Source: Vibrio aquaticus
GTDB taxonomy: Bacteria; Pseudomonadota; Gammaproteobacteria; Enterobacterales; Vibrionaceae
Assembly (NCBI RefSeq): GCF_003970385.1
Contig: NZ_RXZH01000005.1
Location: forward strand, 186,001-250,000
Direction: 5' to 3'
Length of the DNA: 64,000 nt
Shown here: one piece after another, positions 47,953 to 57,101 of the stretch
Layout of the letters: the number at the start of each line of letters is the position of its first letter
How positions within the stretch are numbered: position 1 is the stretch's first letter
Notes under the pieces: generated by a model
Seen by the model: only the letters and a program-made list of their open reading frames with translations
Databases searched by the model: none
What the model was told of the DNA's origin: nothing
Position numbers and translations under genes: made by a program

Positions 47953-49518
47953 TTAGCGCCAAACGAGCTGGCTTTTCCCCAAGCTTTTGGCTTCATTTAG
48001 ACACAGATTCAAGCGTTCTAACACTTCTTCTGGAGTGTCAGAATCTTTAAAGGTAGTACACGCGGCAGATAACGTAATCATCAAATTACGGTCGCGGAAC
48101 TTAAATGGCAATTTCGATACTTGACTCTGAATGGTTTGAATCAGTTTGAAAACATCATTATCAGATTGCTCTGGCAGTAACAAGATGAATTCTTCGCCTG
48201 AGAAACGCGCAACAGTATCCGTGTCTTGTAGTTCTTTCTTGATGGTGCGAGCAATGATCTTCAGTGCTTTGTCACCTGCAGTGTAGCCGAAACTGTCATT
48301 AATGGATTTGAATCCATCAATATCGAGTAACACGATGCGTAAGGAGTGTTGAGCTCGAATCCAACGACGGTATTCTAATTCCAGTCGATCCCCAAATGCC
48401 GCGCGATTATAGACCTTAGTCAATGGATCTAACAGCATACGCTCTGCCTGATCTTCAAGGCGGCGACGGTAATCTTGCGTGACTTCAAACAACGCTTCCA
48501 ATTGAGTTTTGCCATAGCCCATACGTTCCAACAGAGCTTGCTCTCGTTGTTCAGCATGTTTCAGACGTTCTGTTAGTGAGTTGAGTTGGTCAAACAGAGG
48601 TGAGACTTCGCTCTTAAGCTCTGTGAGATCTTCAGCCCCATTCACTTTCGCTTGGGTGTCAGAAAGCAGTTCACTCAACTCAGAATTCATCTCTTGTCGA
48701 TGGTCAAAATAGCTTTGAGATTGCTGGACGTTTTGTGCAGAGCTTTTCAGTGAAGATGAAAGAGAGGCATTGACTTGTTCAAGGAACTGTTCAGAGGTTT
48801 TACGCTCAAAGTTGGTACCTTCTATCACCAGCTTTAATGTCTGAAGCGTCAGCTCAAGCAGGGTGTGAGTATTGACACCGATTAACAGCTTGGCGCGAAT
48901 ATCGGTCAGCAATTCTCCGGATTCGCCTTCAAAGTCGAGCTCAGTGATAAGGTGTTGAAGTTCATCAGAGAGTCTCAACAACAGCTCTCGATCAGAGCTG
49001 TTAGCGATTTGGTTAACACTGTAGTCAGGGTTAGAAGTAATGATCTTAACAGAACGTTCGTATAGACCGAGTAGTCGTAGGGCTTGTTCAGACTTAGGGT
49101 GAGATAAACCGTTGGAATAGCTGAGAAGATCACGCAAGTCACGTTTGATCTTTGCAGGCAGCCCCGTTAAGCGCAGTAGCGTTTCTCCACTGTGCTTTAT
49201 CTGGGTATCGAGATGTTCAGTTTGTTTATCCATAGCCAAGCCTTGTTGTTTCAACAAGCGCTCTAATACCGCGAATTTCGGTATGAGAGTACTGACGTCC
49301 TGTTGCTGTTCGATAGCTTGTTTTAATTCCATAAGCCCCGCTTGTAGTCGCGGGTTATCGCTTTTATAGGCACTACTTAAAGACGTGACAAGACGCTGCA
49401 GTACCTTCTGTTCTCTTTTAAATTTGAACGAGGTATCGCGTTGTGTCAATCGAACTTGCTCTAATTGAGATTTCAGATTGTGCAGCTGTGACTGAAGGTC
49501 TTGCTCAAGAACGCCCAT
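47953..49518 (-). CDS. GGDEF diguanylate cyclase with long coiled-coil N-terminus
   Basis: This is a soluble enzyme predicted to make cyclic-di-GMP. It has no signal peptide or membrane helix. Residues about 1-350 are mostly helical with heptad patterns, and the GGDEF domain starts at LLDPLTKVYNRAAF near residue 361. The active-site loop is SGEEF at 440-444, a variant of GGEEF that can be active. The inhibitory RxxD position reads QDTD, so product feedback is likely lost. The position beside ppnN and before a TPR gene and queF matches V. cholerae CdgG (VC0900) as I recall it. It stands 105 bp from the next gene, so it may be separate. Confidence 0.9.
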   Translation of the reverse strand: MGVLEQDLQSQLHNLKSQLEQVRLTQRDTSFKFKREQKVLQRLVTSLSSAYKSDNPRLQAGLMELKQAIEQQQDVSTLIPKFAVLERLLKQQGLAMDKQTEHLDTQIKHSGETLLRLTGLPAKIKRDLRDLLSYSNGLSHPKSEQALRLLGLYERSVKIITSNPDYSVNQIANSSDRELLLRLSDELQHLITELDFEGESGELLTDIRAKLLIGVNTHTLLELTLQTLKLVIEGTNFERKTSEQFLEQVNASLSSSLKSSAQNVQQSQSYFDHRQEMNSELSELLSDTQAKVNGAEDLTELKSEVSPLFDQLNSLTERLKHAEQREQALLERMGYGKTQLEALFEVTQDYRRRLEDQAERMLLDPLTKVYNRAAFGDRLELEYRRWIRAQHSLRIVLLDIDGFKSINDSFGYTAGDKALKIIARTIKKELQDTDTVARFSGEEFILLLPEQSDNDVFKLIQTIQSQVSKLPFKFRDRNLMITLSAACTTFKDSDTPEEVLERLNLCLNEAKSLGKSQLVWR

Positions 49519-49622
49519 GAAAATATAAACTTAAAGATAATTTCTACTTCTATTTATCAATCTGTAGATAATATCAAATAATTTCAGCGCGTCACGACTT
49601 AGTACGTTTGTTTGATGAGCTT

Positions 49623-51893
49623 TTATTCATCTTTTAAGAGTTTTTTGATGCTGTCCTCATTCTTGAACGAAGAGTGTACTTTTATTAACCCTTGATTTAT
49701 TGAATGCTTACAAGCTTTACGGATATTACCCGTCGCCAAACTTGCTGCAGGCGCATTTTCAATCGCCTTTAAGTAGACCCACTGACTTGAATGCTCTTTC
49801 ATACTGAGTGTACGTGCAGTGCTGGTCGACATAAGCAACAAGTCGACTAGTTCTTTATCATTAACCGCAGTGTAAGCTCTTGGTAGGAAGGGGTAATCCG
49901 CCATACCAATACGAACGACTCGGTTCAGAAGGCGCTCTGGCTCGAACTCTGAAATCCATTGCTGCACTTTACTGAACAACAATTCAGGATCGGTGCTGCG
50001 CTCATTGTTTGGTTCAATATAAAGAAGGTTCGCATCCGAAAAGTGGTAGATACGCGCAGGGTGCTCCACTTTTTGCTTCATGTACTCACCGAAAGCTCGT
50101 TCCAGTTTTAGGCCTTCTTGGTAACCGTGTTGTAGGTACATATTGCGTAAGAACGGAATGTCGATCATGACAAAACGTAGGCGATCATTCAAAGGCTCAT
50201 GGATCAATTCACCCACATGCCACTTTTCAAACTTGTGACTACTTTCTTCTAAAGAGGCAGGCAGCTTGGCATTGAGCATGCGCAAGTTTCTCAGTCCAGA
50301 GCGAGAATGAGTGAATAGGTTTTCGTTGAGCGTATCAAGTTCATTTTTCTGTAGATTAATAATGTGACCGCGGCGCAATAAGAAAATAAACAGCATCGCA
50401 CACAGAACGAATAAGGTTAGCGTGATCTTTTGGAACTTGCGGTATTCATTATGAATCTGGTCGAGTTCTTCTTTTTGTCCCGTTAAATGCAGAGTCTGCT
50501 CAACAAAGTCTTTTTGCTGACGGAAAGCATCTTCACTGATTAAATCCAGTTCTTGCTGCTCAATGGTGGCCAACGAGTTGTAGTATTCCAAATACTCCAA
50601 TGCAAGCTTGTAATTACCACTCAGTTCGTAGCCAAAGTAAAGCAGTTGATAAGATGCTTTTTGGGTCGGAAGGTCCTGTTCTTTTTGCGCAATTTCGAGT
50701 GCTTTGGTCGCATTCTCGATGACTTTCTCTGGCTGTGCCTGATGTTTCGCTAGACCACCTTCTAATAGGTAAGCGTAGGATTGCAAACGAGGAATATGGG
50801 CAAATTCGAGCAGTTCTTTCGCTCGGTCGAGGTATTGCTCTGCCAATGTGTAATTGACGAGCTGTAAATAAGTTGCAGCCAGAGAGATGCGAATGTCGAT
50901 GACGCTTTCAATGTTGTTTTGCATGCGTTCATGGTCCATCGCGTTGAAATAGTGGACCAGCGCTAGATTGTATTTGTTTTGGCGATAATAAATATCACCC
51001 ATACGCTTCAAAATAGGCGCTAAAAGTGGTGAGGCTTCATAATTGTCGTAGAAATCCGCCGCCTGAGAAAAGTGATTGTTGGCTTTATCTAATACTTTAC
51101 GCTCGTAGAACAACTGGCCCAGAATTTGGTTCACTTCAGCCAACTGGCGCGCCGAATCACTTTCGATCGCTTTCCAATAGCTAATCAAGAGTTCAGACAG
51201 AGCTCGGTTGTACTTTTTGTTGCGCAGCAGATGCTTACCTAGCGTGGTGTGGTATTCGATTAGGGTGTAGCTTGATTTCGCATTATCAACAAACGGTTTC
51301 GCTTCTGAATACAGCTGATTGGCCAGTTCTAGCTCGCCGCTCGCCGACGCAATATCGGCTTTGAGCATGGTGGTTTTGTATTTCAAACCACGAGCGATCA
51401 GTTGAGGGTTCTCTATTTGTGTGAAATTGCTTTCAAGTTGTCTTATTTGCTCCACGGCCGTGGCCTGATCACCATCCATTAACCACTTAAGGCGAATCTC
51501 GAGCAAGCTCAGATCGATTTGAAGATAAGGCAGCTTGTAGGTTTTAGCGATCGTTTGAGCGTGTTCAAGATGACGTAACGCACTTTGCTTACTGCCCAAG
51601 TTGAATTCGGCTTTGGCAAGAATCTTGAGAGCATCAATGGTGCCACCTGGAGTTCGGGTGCGACTGTCACTTTCGTCACGAGATATCGCTGAAGGGCTCT
51701 TTTCAGTTTTGTCAGAAAGAGTACGCTGAGCAAGGTAGTTAGACGCCAATAATTTAGCTTGCTTTGGCACCACCTCGACTAGGCTATTTGCTTCATTCAG
51801 TACCACCGATGAATAGATGGTACTTGCCAACAGTGGTGAAGAAACAATGAGCAGCAATGTGGCGATAATATGTTGCCAGCGTACTTTTAGCAT
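49623..51893 (-). CDS. TPR-repeat membrane protein with degenerate GGDEF domain
   Basis: This 756-residue protein has a signal or anchor segment (about 8-24, ending at LLAS), a periplasmic region of about eight TPR-like repeats (about 70-440), a coiled coil, one membrane helix (about 490-507) and a cytosolic GGDEF-like domain. The start motif reads HSRSGLRNLRML where DPLTGLxNR is usual, and the catalytic loop reads HFSDANLLY near 618. Thus it cannot make c-di-GMP and may act as a sensor or scaffold. The start at 51893 (MLKVRWQHII) suits the anchor. It is 13 bp downstream of queF. Confidence 0.82.
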   Translation of the reverse strand: MLKVRWQHIIATLLLIVSSPLLASTIYSSVVLNEANSLVEVVPKQAKLLASNYLAQRTLSDKTEKSPSAISRDESDSRTRTPGGTIDALKILAKAEFNLGSKQSALRHLEHAQTIAKTYKLPYLQIDLSLLEIRLKWLMDGDQATAVEQIRQLESNFTQIENPQLIARGLKYKTTMLKADIASASGELELANQLYSEAKPFVDNAKSSYTLIEYHTTLGKHLLRNKKYNRALSELLISYWKAIESDSARQLAEVNQILGQLFYERKVLDKANNHFSQAADFYDNYEASPLLAPILKRMGDIYYRQNKYNLALVHYFNAMDHERMQNNIESVIDIRISLAATYLQLVNYTLAEQYLDRAKELLEFAHIPRLQSYAYLLEGGLAKHQAQPEKVIENATKALEIAQKEQDLPTQKASYQLLYFGYELSGNYKLALEYLEYYNSLATIEQQELDLISEDAFRQQKDFVEQTLHLTGQKEELDQIHNEYRKFQKITLTLFVLCAMLFIFLLRRGHIINLQKNELDTLNENLFTHSRSGLRNLRMLNAKLPASLEESSHKFEKWHVGELIHEPLNDRLRFVMIDIPFLRNMYLQHGYQEGLKLERAFGEYMKQKVEHPARIYHFSDANLLYIEPNNERSTDPELLFSKVQQWISEFEPERLLNRVVRIGMADYPFLPRAYTAVNDKELVDLLLMSTSTARTLSMKEHSSQWVYLKAIENAPAASLATGNIRKACKHSINQGLIKVHSSFKNEDSIKKLLKDE

Positions 51894-51906
51894 TCTGAGT
51901 AAATCC

Positions 51907-52752
51907 CTATTGACGAGCCATGCGTTGATTGTGGTTTGGTTGAGCGGTGACATTAGAACGGAACGGGTTAATGTCGAGACCACCTCGGCGAGTATAACGC
52001 GCATAAACCGTTAATGATTCTGGCTGACAGAATTCCATAATATCGGTAAAGATACGTTCGACACACTGCTCATGGAACTCGTTGTGCTCGCGGAACGAAA
52101 CGATGTAACGCAGCAGGGCTTCACGATCAATTTGCTTACCTGAGTATTGAATTTCTACGCTGCCCCAGTCTGGTTGATTGGTGATCAAACAGTTTGATTT
52201 AAGCAAGTGGCTGTGCACGCTTTCTTCAACCACTTCACCATTTGCAGCACCAGAAAGTAGGGTACGATCAAAATCATAGTGGGTGATTTCAATGTCTTGG
52301 TCATCGATGCAGTCGCCGTCCATCGTTACGATGAGTGAATCGGTGTAATCCACAACAGAGCGAACCGTTACACTCACTTCTTCGCCCGCGCAGTTCGACA
52401 GATCTTTAATCAGTGTTTTTTCAACGTCGTCCCAGTTAGCGAAACGAGTTTGGTTGAAACTGTTTAAGTACAGCTTAAAAGATTTTGATTCGATAAGGTT
52501 TGCGCTGGTGGCAGGAATGGAGACTTCACCCACGGCCACTTGCGGCAAGCCTTTTTCAGACAGCCAAGATAACTCATACAGCGTCCAGATATCGCAGCCT
52601 TCAAAAGGCAGTGAATCACCCAGATTTAGATCATCACGGTTTAGGCTACGAGGAACTGGTTGAAGTAGGCTAGGGTCGTATTGGTTCGCGTATTCAGTTT
52701 TTTGACCAAGGGTTAGGCCAGCAAGCTCTTTCGCATCAGAATATTTGCTCAT
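51907..52752 (-). CDS. queF: NADPH-dependent 7-cyano-7-deazaguanine reductase QueF
   Basis: QueF reduces preQ0 to preQ1 for queuosine tRNA modification. It is the long (YqcD) type with two T-fold domains: the N-terminal one has [19 protein letters not shown], while the C-terminal one carries the catalytic Cys in [16 protein letters not shown] and the Glu in [17 protein letters not shown]. The 281 residues match E. coli QueF (282). It is divergent from syd, as in E. coli. Confidence 0.96.
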   Translation of the reverse strand: MSKYSDAKELAGLTLGQKTEYANQYDPSLLQPVPRSLNRDDLNLGDSLPFEGCDIWTLYELSWLSEKGLPQVAVGEVSIPATSANLIESKSFKLYLNSFNQTRFANWDDVEKTLIKDLSNCAGEEVSVTVRSVVDYTDSLIVTMDGDCIDDQDIEITHYDFDRTLLSGAANGEVVEESVHSHLLKSNCLITNQPDWGSVEIQYSGKQIDREALLRYIVSFREHNEFHEQCVERIFTDIMEFCQPESLTVYARYTRRGGLDINPFRSNVTAQPNHNQRMARQ

Positions 52753-52834
52753 ACTTTTGTTCGTTTTCTATTAGAATGACGAGAATTTTACGCAATCCCG
52801 CTTCCAAAAGCGAATATTCATGTTGGAGAATCTA

Positions 52835-53392
52835 ATGGCTGATAATGCTTTACAAGCGTTGCTCTCATTCAGTGAAAAATACCGTCAGGCGCACCTAGAT
52901 GTTTCTGGTCACTTACCAAAAAGCGAAGAGCTGGTGGATCTGGTCTCACCTTGTGTTGAAAGCAAAACGGACGACGCTGTTGAATGGCAAGCAGTTGAGC
53001 GTGAAAAGCCGGCTGATTTTACCAATGTCGAGAATGGCATTGAGCTGACATTGCATGATGACATCAAGACTTTCTACGGCTCGCAATACAGCGCGGATAT
53101 GGACGCAACCTGGCAAGGCAATGAGTTGACTCTGTTGCAAGTATGGAGCGACGAAGATTTTACCCGCCTGCAAGAAAACATCTTAGGTCACTTGGTCACT
53201 CAGCGTCGATTGAAGCTAAAACCAACGGTATTTATTGCGGCAACGGATGCGGAATTAGATGTTATTTCGATCTGTAACCTTTCTGGCAACGTCGTTCTGG
53301 AACGTTTAGGCACAGATAAACGTGATGTGCTCGCGAACGACATCGAAGAGTTTCTTTCTAAACTTGAGCCAGTGGTATCGGCATGTATGTAG
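52835..53392 (+). CDS. syd: SecY-interacting protein Syd
   Basis: Syd binds the cytoplasmic face of SecY and is thought to check translocon integrity. The family pattern [16 protein letters not shown], then SPCVE and [16 protein letters not shown] are present. The start at 52835 ([14 protein letters not shown] upstream) gives 185 residues (E. coli 181); the ATG at 52820 is five codons earlier. It is divergent from queF and overlaps the DUF2310 gene by 10 bp. Confidence 0.92.
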   Translation: MADNALQALLSFSEKYRQAHLDVSGHLPKSEELVDLVSPCVESKTDDAVEWQAVEREKPADFTNVENGIELTLHDDIKTFYGSQYSADMDATWQGNELTLLQVWSDEDFTRLQENILGHLVTQRRLKLKPTVFIAATDAELDVISICNLSGNVVLERLGTDKRDVLANDIEEFLSKLEPVVSACM

Positions 53393-54159
53393 TCGAACTT
53401 CAATTTGAGTGTTTCGATAACACTACGGTGTCGGCTGTCGATAAGGCAATCAATGGCTTGATGGATGCGCTGCGCTATAACGGTCAAGTATTAGGGCGTG
53501 AGTTTCCTATCGTGATGGGTGATGGTGAGTTTTTTGTTCGAGTAGTGTGTCCGGAGCAAGACAGCTTGCATCCGAACTATCATTCAGATTTCGTTAAGGT
53601 GTGCCTAAATCGCTTATCAGAGGCGAGCTTATTGGCACCAAAAATGCGCCTTCTCGGCCGAGACTTGAACTCAGAAGAGGCGGCTGAAGATGAAGCGCCG
53701 AGCTGGCAAGTGCTGTACACGACCTATGTCCATACGTGTTCACCTTTACGCTCAGGCGAAACCTTACTGCCAATCCCCCTTTACCGTAATGGTGCAACAC
53801 TCAATGGTGACCATAAAGCGGTGGTTAAGTGGCAAACCGAGTGGCAGGCGTGTGATGAGATCCAAATGGCGGGTGGGTGTCGCGCTGAACATGCTGCCCT
53901 GCATGAGATTTGTGATGCCGACAGCGTGTTGTTCAAGCGTGGCTGGGATCTGCGTGGCCGTATCGAATACATCACTAAAATTCCAACCTACTACTATCAG
54001 TATCGTGTGGGTGGGAAGAGCCTTGAAGATGAAAAAGCACGTACATGTCCGAAGTGTGGTGGTGAGTGGCTGCTAGATGAGCCATTGCACGATATCTTCT
54101 ACTTCAAATGCGATGATTGCCGAATTGTATCGAATATGTCTTGGGATCATATTAAGTAG
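53383..54159 (+). CDS. DUF2310 zinc-ribbon-containing protein
   Basis: This 258-residue protein matches DUF2310 (COG4068). It ends with a zinc ribbon: CPKCGGEW at about 225-232 and CDDCRI near 248. The body is mixed alpha/beta with [17 protein letters not shown] near 107-123. The function is unknown. It overlaps syd and is closed by a terminator, so they form a two-gene unit. Confidence 0.85.
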   Translation: MYVVELQFECFDNTTVSAVDKAINGLMDALRYNGQVLGREFPIVMGDGEFFVRVVCPEQDSLHPNYHSDFVKVCLNRLSEASLLAPKMRLLGRDLNSEEAAEDEAPSWQVLYTTYVHTCSPLRSGETLLPIPLYRNGATLNGDHKAVVKWQTEWQACDEIQMAGGCRAEHAALHEICDADSVLFKRGWDLRGRIEYITKIPTYYYQYRVGGKSLEDEKARTCPKCGGEWLLDEPLHDIFYFKCDDCRIVSNMSWDHIK

Positions 54160-54183
54160 CGATAATTCGACGAGCAGTGAGTT

Positions 54184-54215
54184 AAAGCGTCTCTTGTTTT
54201 AAGAGGCGCTTTTTT
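54184..54215 (+). terminator. terminator of syd-DUF2310
   Basis: The stem AAGCGTCTCTT/AAGAGGCGCTT (one T-G pair) with a five-base loop ends in six T residues. Confidence 0.9.
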
Positions 54216-54308
54216 ATGCTCAAAGACAAGAGAATTGCATTGTCCTTACATTGAGTTTAATAAGCGGAATTTTCCGACACGACAACAAATCAGAATCGAA
54301 CTGGCATG

Positions 54309-54345
54309 TTATGTAAATGATTGATTATTATGCAAATGATATAAT
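54309..54345. promoter_or_regulatory. tandem direct repeat and minus-10 of the TonB receptor module
   Basis: TTATGTAAATGAT (54309-54321) and TTATGCAAATGAT (54328-54340) are 19 bp apart, one mismatch, and lead straight into TATAAT at 54340-54345. The minus-35 region is poor, as in an activator-dependent promoter. A regulator binding two turns of DNA is a reasonable guess. It does not fit the Fur box by spacing. Confidence 0.45.
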
Positions 54346-54432
54346 GGTCGACGTCATTTATTATAGATTCGCTGTGAGACGACTAAAAAAGGAGTTCTGT
54401 CAAAAACTTACAGCGTATAACGAGAATATTCC

Positions 54433-56574
54433 ATGCGCTTACCATTATCAGCAATCGCTGTGTCGACCTCTTTCCTTCCTTCCTTGACATACGCTGACTA
54501 TGACCTTGAATCTTTACTAGAACTCCCTTTCTGTTCTCTCGCCGAGACGAAAGTTGTCTCTGCCACTCGCAATGCACAAAGTCTTGTCGATGTTGCTGCC
54601 TCTATCTACGTCATCACCGCCAAAGAAATTAACCGCTCAGGCGCTCGCTCTGTTGCCGATGCCTTAGCATTAGCGCCGGGGTTGCATGTTGCTAAATACT
54701 CAAATTATGACTGGGGAATTACCGCTCGTGGTCAGAATCAGGCATTAAGTAACAATCTATTGGTGATGGTTGATGGGCGCAGCGTGTTTAACCCTATGTT
54801 TTCAGGCGTTGATTGGGATTTAATTCCAGTCAGCATGGATAACATCGCGCAGATTGAAGTTGTTCTTGGCCCGGTTGGGACGATTTGGGGGGGCAATGCC
54901 GTCAATGGTGTCGTGAATATTTTGACCAAGGATGCCGAGAGCGCGCCAAACGGCAAAGTGACGGTTAAAAAGGGTGACTACAACTATTCGGAGTATCAAC
55001 TTCATGAGTCGACCTCGATAGGAGACTATGCCAACTTAAGTGGCTACTTTGAATTTGTTGACCACATGCCATGGACCAGTGACGAAGTGCGAGTTCAACC
55101 GAATCAAGATTTTAATGTTTACACAGAACGTTTCGGAACTCGCTTCGACTATCAAAAACTGGCGCATACCTTAAGCGTTCAGGCAGGTGGAATTCGCTCA
55201 CGTGAAGATTATCAATGGGGAGCGTACCAACCTCATTTCCTTTTCCCAGGCCAACCTAGTTCTTCTAGCTATGAGACTGAAATGACCATGCAAGAGTATT
55301 TTGCCGGGCTTCAGCATATCTATGACTTTTCAAACGGAGATAGCTGGGAAAACAAGTTTTGGTTCACTCAGAGCTCTCATGATGGGACCGACCGCAACGC
55401 GAGTTTCTGGCGCATTGACTTAGACACACACTATTCGATTAATGATGCTTGGGGCACGCAACTGAGCATTGGCGGCAATGTACGAATTATTGATGAACAG
55501 TTGGGTGAATACAGCGCCTATGAACAATATTCGATGCCTTATGTGCGAGTGACCGATGACGCGACTTTCTTAAACCAGAGCTATGGCATTTATACCAACT
55601 GGGACATTCCGCTGGGTGATAAGACTCTAATGACGCTCGGAAATCGGTTCCAGTACAATAAGTTAACCAATAGTGTAGAAAAACAGCCACAGTTTAGGCT
55701 GAGTTACCAACTGTCTGATTCCCAACGACTGTGGGCCGGTTGGGGGCGTGCAGTGGTCACTCCTTCACGCTTGGAGTTAGCGACAACGTTTCAAGAGAAC
55801 TACTACGTGGAGTCTGGCGCGTATGACAGTGTTGGCAACCAATATGACTACTTAGTCAGCTACTTGTACCAAGGCAACGAAAACTTAGATATCGAAACGG
55901 TTGAAACCTACGAGTTAGGCTATCGCCTGTGGGACAGTAATCTATTCCAGCTAAGCCTTAGTGGCTTTTACAGCATTCATGACAATATTCGAGCACTGAA
56001 AAGAGTCGGAGCTGAAGGTTGGACAATCTATGGACAATCATCACCGGGTACGATTGGGACCTACATTGAGCGTTATACCTCTCAATACATTGATCCGCTT
56101 TGGTCAGAAACCATGGGCGGGGAAATTGCGCTTAAATGGCAGCCAACGACAGACGTCCAAATTAACGCCAACTACAGCTATAAACGCATTGTTGGACATT
56201 GCCAAGGTGATATCTGCGGAAATAATGACGCGGTAAAACGCCAACTCGAAAACCAACCGAACCACTTTATCAATGCGCAGGTCATGTGGGACATCTCGCC
56301 GCAGTGGTGGGCCAGTACGACGATGCAATATGTGTCTAAATCTAAGCTACATCCCGACTTTATCGACGATCCTAGTTACATTTGGCCACAAGTTTTTAGT
56401 GTGGATGCTTCCCTAAGTTGGCAAGCAGCGGATTGCATGCCTCGACTTACTGGCAGTGTGGAAAACTTAGGTGCGGATCAAAAGACAGAGTACCCAGACT
56501 CACTGCGCCCATTTAACAATGGCACGCAATATTGGCTAACCATGGAGTGGAACTACGGAGCGGTTGATTGGTGA
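54433..56574 (+). CDS. TonB-dependent receptor of a YfiR/diguanylate cyclase module
   Basis: This outer-membrane protein has a signal peptide (about 1-21, ending SLTYA), a plug domain (ETKVVSATRNAQ, DRSVFNPMFSGVDW-type GRSVFNPMFSG, VVLGPVGTIWGGNAVNGVVNI at about 137-157) and a beta-barrel to a C-terminal aromatic strand. The 713 residues are the usual size. The start LESLLELPFCSLAETKVVSATR fits TonB-dependent receptors whose N-terminus carries a short segment before the plug. An extracellular-loop Cys pair (HCQGDICG) is visible near 583. No ligand can be named. It overlaps yfiR by one base, so it is translationally coupled to a signalling operon. Confidence 0.88.
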   Translation: MRLPLSAIAVSTSFLPSLTYADYDLESLLELPFCSLAETKVVSATRNAQSLVDVAASIYVITAKEINRSGARSVADALALAPGLHVAKYSNYDWGITARGQNQALSNNLLVMVDGRSVFNPMFSGVDWDLIPVSMDNIAQIEVVLGPVGTIWGGNAVNGVVNILTKDAESAPNGKVTVKKGDYNYSEYQLHESTSIGDYANLSGYFEFVDHMPWTSDEVRVQPNQDFNVYTERFGTRFDYQKLAHTLSVQAGGIRSREDYQWGAYQPHFLFPGQPSSSSYETEMTMQEYFAGLQHIYDFSNGDSWENKFWFTQSSHDGTDRNASFWRIDLDTHYSINDAWGTQLSIGGNVRIIDEQLGEYSAYEQYSMPYVRVTDDATFLNQSYGIYTNWDIPLGDKTLMTLGNRFQYNKLTNSVEKQPQFRLSYQLSDSQRLWAGWGRAVVTPSRLELATTFQENYYVESGAYDSVGNQYDYLVSYLYQGNENLDIETVETYELGYRLWDSNLFQLSLSGFYSIHDNIRALKRVGAEGWTIYGQSSPGTIGTYIERYTSQYIDPLWSETMGGEIALKWQPTTDVQINANYSYKRIVGHCQGDICGNNDAVKRQLENQPNHFINAQVMWDISPQWWASTTMQYVSKSKLHPDFIDDPSYIWPQVFSVDASLSWQAADCMPRLTGSVENLGADQKTEYPDSLRPFNNGTQYWLTMEWNYGAVDW

Positions 56575-57101
56575 TGCACAGTAAGTCGCTATACCTTAAG
56601 CATTTCATTCTTGCTATCGGGTTATGTTTACTGCCGCCATTGGCGTGGTCAAAGGTAGATGAAGATTTGAAAGCCGTATATCTGTTCCGATTTGCGTTGT
56701 TGGCCGATTGGAGTGGAACGGGCATCAACTCTGAGTACATCGAATATTGTGTCACCTCTAACTCGGAGGTGACTAAACGACTGCAATCGATCGTTGAAAG
56801 CAAATCTGACCTTGCCCGTTTTCATTTGTTGCTTTCAGGACATTCTGCCGAGACTTGCCACATTTTGTTTGTTGAGCAAGCGAACGTGGGCCAAATCGTA
56901 CAGTTAAAACAGCAGTACCCTCATGCGTTACTGGTTGGAGATGGCGTCGATTTTATTGCCAGTGGCGGCATGATTGCATTTATCAAAGTACGAAATCGCA
57001 TTCGCCCGTTGATTGCACGAGCGAACGTTCGTCAGACTGGTGTGAGGCTGCGATCTCAGCTGCTAGAAGTCTCTGAGCTATATAATGGAGGGGAGGTATG
57101 A
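56574..57101 (+). CDS. YfiR-family (DUF4154) periplasmic protein
   Basis: This 175-residue protein has a signal peptide (about 1-24, LLPPLAWS) and the DUF4154 fold: KAVYLFRFALLADW near 31-44, CVTSNSEV and SAETCHILFVEQ with two cysteines that could form a disulfide, and GDGVDFIASGGMIAFIKVRNRIR near 125-147. In Pseudomonas YfiR is a periplasmic inhibitor of the diguanylate cyclase YfiN. The ATG at 56574 overlaps the receptor stop, and GTG/TTG codons just upstream are alternatives. It overlaps the cyclase gene by 4 bp. Confidence 0.87.
   Translation: MHSKSLYLKHFILAIGLCLLPPLAWSKVDEDLKAVYLFRFALLADWSGTGINSEYIEYCVTSNSEVTKRLQSIVESKSDLARFHLLLSGHSAETCHILFVEQANVGQIVQLKQQYPHALLVGDGVDFIASGGMIAFIKVRNRIRPLIARANVRQTGVRLRSQLLEVSELYNGGEV

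Noticed and set aside
54311..54335. Possible Fur box in the receptor promoter
   Set aside because: AATGAT and ATTAT elements are present but their spacing does not fit the 19-bp Fur consensus; the direct repeat describes the site better.
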